Source: UBA868 sp016776875
GTDB taxonomy: Bacteria; Pseudomonadota; Gammaproteobacteria; Arenicellales; UBA868
Length of the DNA: 64,000 bases
Reading direction: 5' to 3'
Assembly (NCBI GenBank): GCA_051201585.1
Contig: CP179198.1
Span: forward strand, 248,001 to 312,000
Below, in pieces: positions 63,467-64,000 of this stretch. Both the position numbers and the translations under genes were made by a program. A model generated the notes under the pieces. The model was not told where the DNA came from, searched no databases, and was given only the letters and a program-made list of their open reading frames with translations. The number at the start of each line of letters is the position of its first letter. Positions within the stretch are counted from its first letter, which is position 1.

Positions 63467-63820
63467 ATGAAAGCGCGTGTGGCAAAAAACGGAACTTGCC
63501 TATTCGCGGTTTGGCTAACGTTTTTCTCATCGATCACTATTGCAGATTTGGATCAGGAGCAGGTCGCGTTGTTGCGGGCCATTCAGGGCCTTCAAAGTCT
63601 TCGCTATGAAATCCTTCAAGAGCAGGTGCGATTTGATTCAATGCCACGGCCTACATCTCAAGATGAGCTGAAGGTTTGGAAAGCTATTGAGCAAGACATG
63701 ACCATGACCCTTGCTGAAATTGATCAATCGCTTTCTGATTATCAGAGACAATATTCCGAGCTGACGGATTCCGCTAAGGCGCCTCCCGCAGCAAAGATGC
63801 CGCCGTTACTACCAGATTAA
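63467..63820 (+). CDS. Small secreted helical protein
   Basis: About 117 residues. The start ATG at 63467 has GGA nine bases upstream. A signal sequence (TCLFAVWLTFFSSITIAD) is followed by a helical, Gln/Glu-rich region (LDQEQVALLRAIQGLQSL, LEVRFDSM-type and QSLSDYQRQYSELTD) with coiled-coil character, and a Pro-rich tail (APPAAKMPPLLPD). I do not recognise a family. Its stop overlaps the start of the following vWA gene (TAATG), which suggests that the two proteins are made together and perhaps interact. Confidence 0.7.
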   Translation: MKARVAKNGTCLFAVWLTFFSSITIADLDQEQVALLRAIQGLQSLRYEILQEQVRFDSMPRPTSQDELKVWKAIEQDMTMTLAEIDQSLSDYQRQYSELTDSAKAPPAAKMPPLLPD

Positions 63821-64000
63821 TGCGCTTTTCACTTTTATTGAGAAGGTGGCTTCGGAGTCTGACACTTTTGCTGTGGACGACATGGGCGTATGGCGACCCC
63901 GGGCCGCTCGCACAGAGCCCGATTTTGACCTCTGCTGCCAGTCCGCCGAATATTGTGCTTGTCATTGACGATTCGGGATCCATGGGATGGCGTCGAAGCG
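63820..64000 (+). CDS. von Willebrand A / PilY1-like protein, N-terminal part
   Basis: The gene starts at ATG 63820, overlapping the preceding stop, and runs off the right edge (about 60 residues visible). The beginning has a signal peptide (FSLLLRRWLRSLTLLLWTTWAYG) and then SPPNIVLVIDDSGSMGW, the MIDAS start DxSxS of a vWA domain as found in PilY1-type pilus tip proteins. Only this part is visible, so the full domain content is unknown. It would be the second PilY1-like gene of the window, about 10 kb from the pilus operon. Confidence 0.75.
   Translation, partial: MRFSLLLRRWLRSLTLLLWTTWAYGDPGPLAQSPILTSAASPPNIVLVIDDSGSMGWRRS

Noticed and set aside
1..64000. CRISPR array or long repeats
   Set aside because: No regularly spaced repeats were seen anywhere in the window.

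Overview
The window reads as chromosomal DNA from a gammaproteobacterium of moderate GC content, order not determinable by eye. The assignment rests on characteristic gene groups: yrfG / nudE-cysQ, dapF-DUF484-xerC, mutY-yggX, yejABEF, zapE and a fimT-pilV-pilW-pilX-pilY1-pilE minor-pilin operon. I see no phage, insertion sequence, integrase other than XerC, or CRISPR array. Coding density is high, and the only gene-free stretch longer than 300 bases is 9855-10517.

Layout. 1-6220: a compact + strand cluster (FAD oxidoreductase, DUF1365, Cfa, DUF2878, a second Cfa-like methyltransferase, lipocalin, photolyase-like protein), which resembles light or singlet-oxygen response sets of other proteobacteria and probably modifies membrane lipids. 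6397-8240: three periplasmic thioredoxin-fold proteins (DsbC, a TlpA-like protein, CcmG/DsbE). 8315-22137: housekeeping genes (hisG, flavin reductase, priA, a Rieske oxygenase, zapE, yrfG, nudE, cysQ, dapF, DUF484, xerC) and a membrane pyrophosphatase. 22285-35188: mixed metabolism and transport, including a TrpB2-type synthase, a DUF481 outer-membrane protein, a YadG/YadH-type ABC exporter, a DHCR24-like FAD oxidase, gamma-glutamyltransferase, a Tat-exported phosphoesterase and a cobalamin-binding-like protein. 35234-40878: yejABEF oligopeptide importer on the minus strand. 40941-49198: mutY-yggX, pckA, pgi, a YigB-type phosphatase, a dihydrolipoyl-dehydrogenase-like protein, a Nudix hydrolase, DUF2237 and tRNA-Phe. 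49369-56573: the type IV pilus minor-pilin/PilY1 operon. 56662-64000: a GT2 glycosyltransferase, a 17 kDa-antigen-like lipoprotein, GlcG/HbpS-like protein, PhnD-like protein, urate hydroxylase PuuD with divergent LysR regulator, then a secreted subtilase, a small secreted helical protein and the start of a second vWA/PilY1-like protein.

The most striking observation is that six otherwise well-conserved genes carry a single-base frameshift (cfa, DUF2878, Rieske oxygenase, yejF, a VOC protein, pilY1). In five of them the lesion lies in a T-run directly following AGC on the coding strand (AGCTTT context), with inferred true run lengths of 3, 3, 3, 5 and 6 observed as 4, 4, 4, 4 and 5. A shared context with different reading phases argues for a systematic consensus error, possibly linked to base modification at AGCT, rather than for five independent gene deaths; a biological slippage mechanism is the less likely but more interesting alternative. 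No clearly novel multi-gene defence or signalling system was found. The best candidates for undescribed biology are the pilX-pilY1 interposed gene, the subtilase-helical-vWA module at the right edge, the apparently Fe-S-free member of the bacterial cryptochrome/photolyase family, and the lipid-modification cluster.
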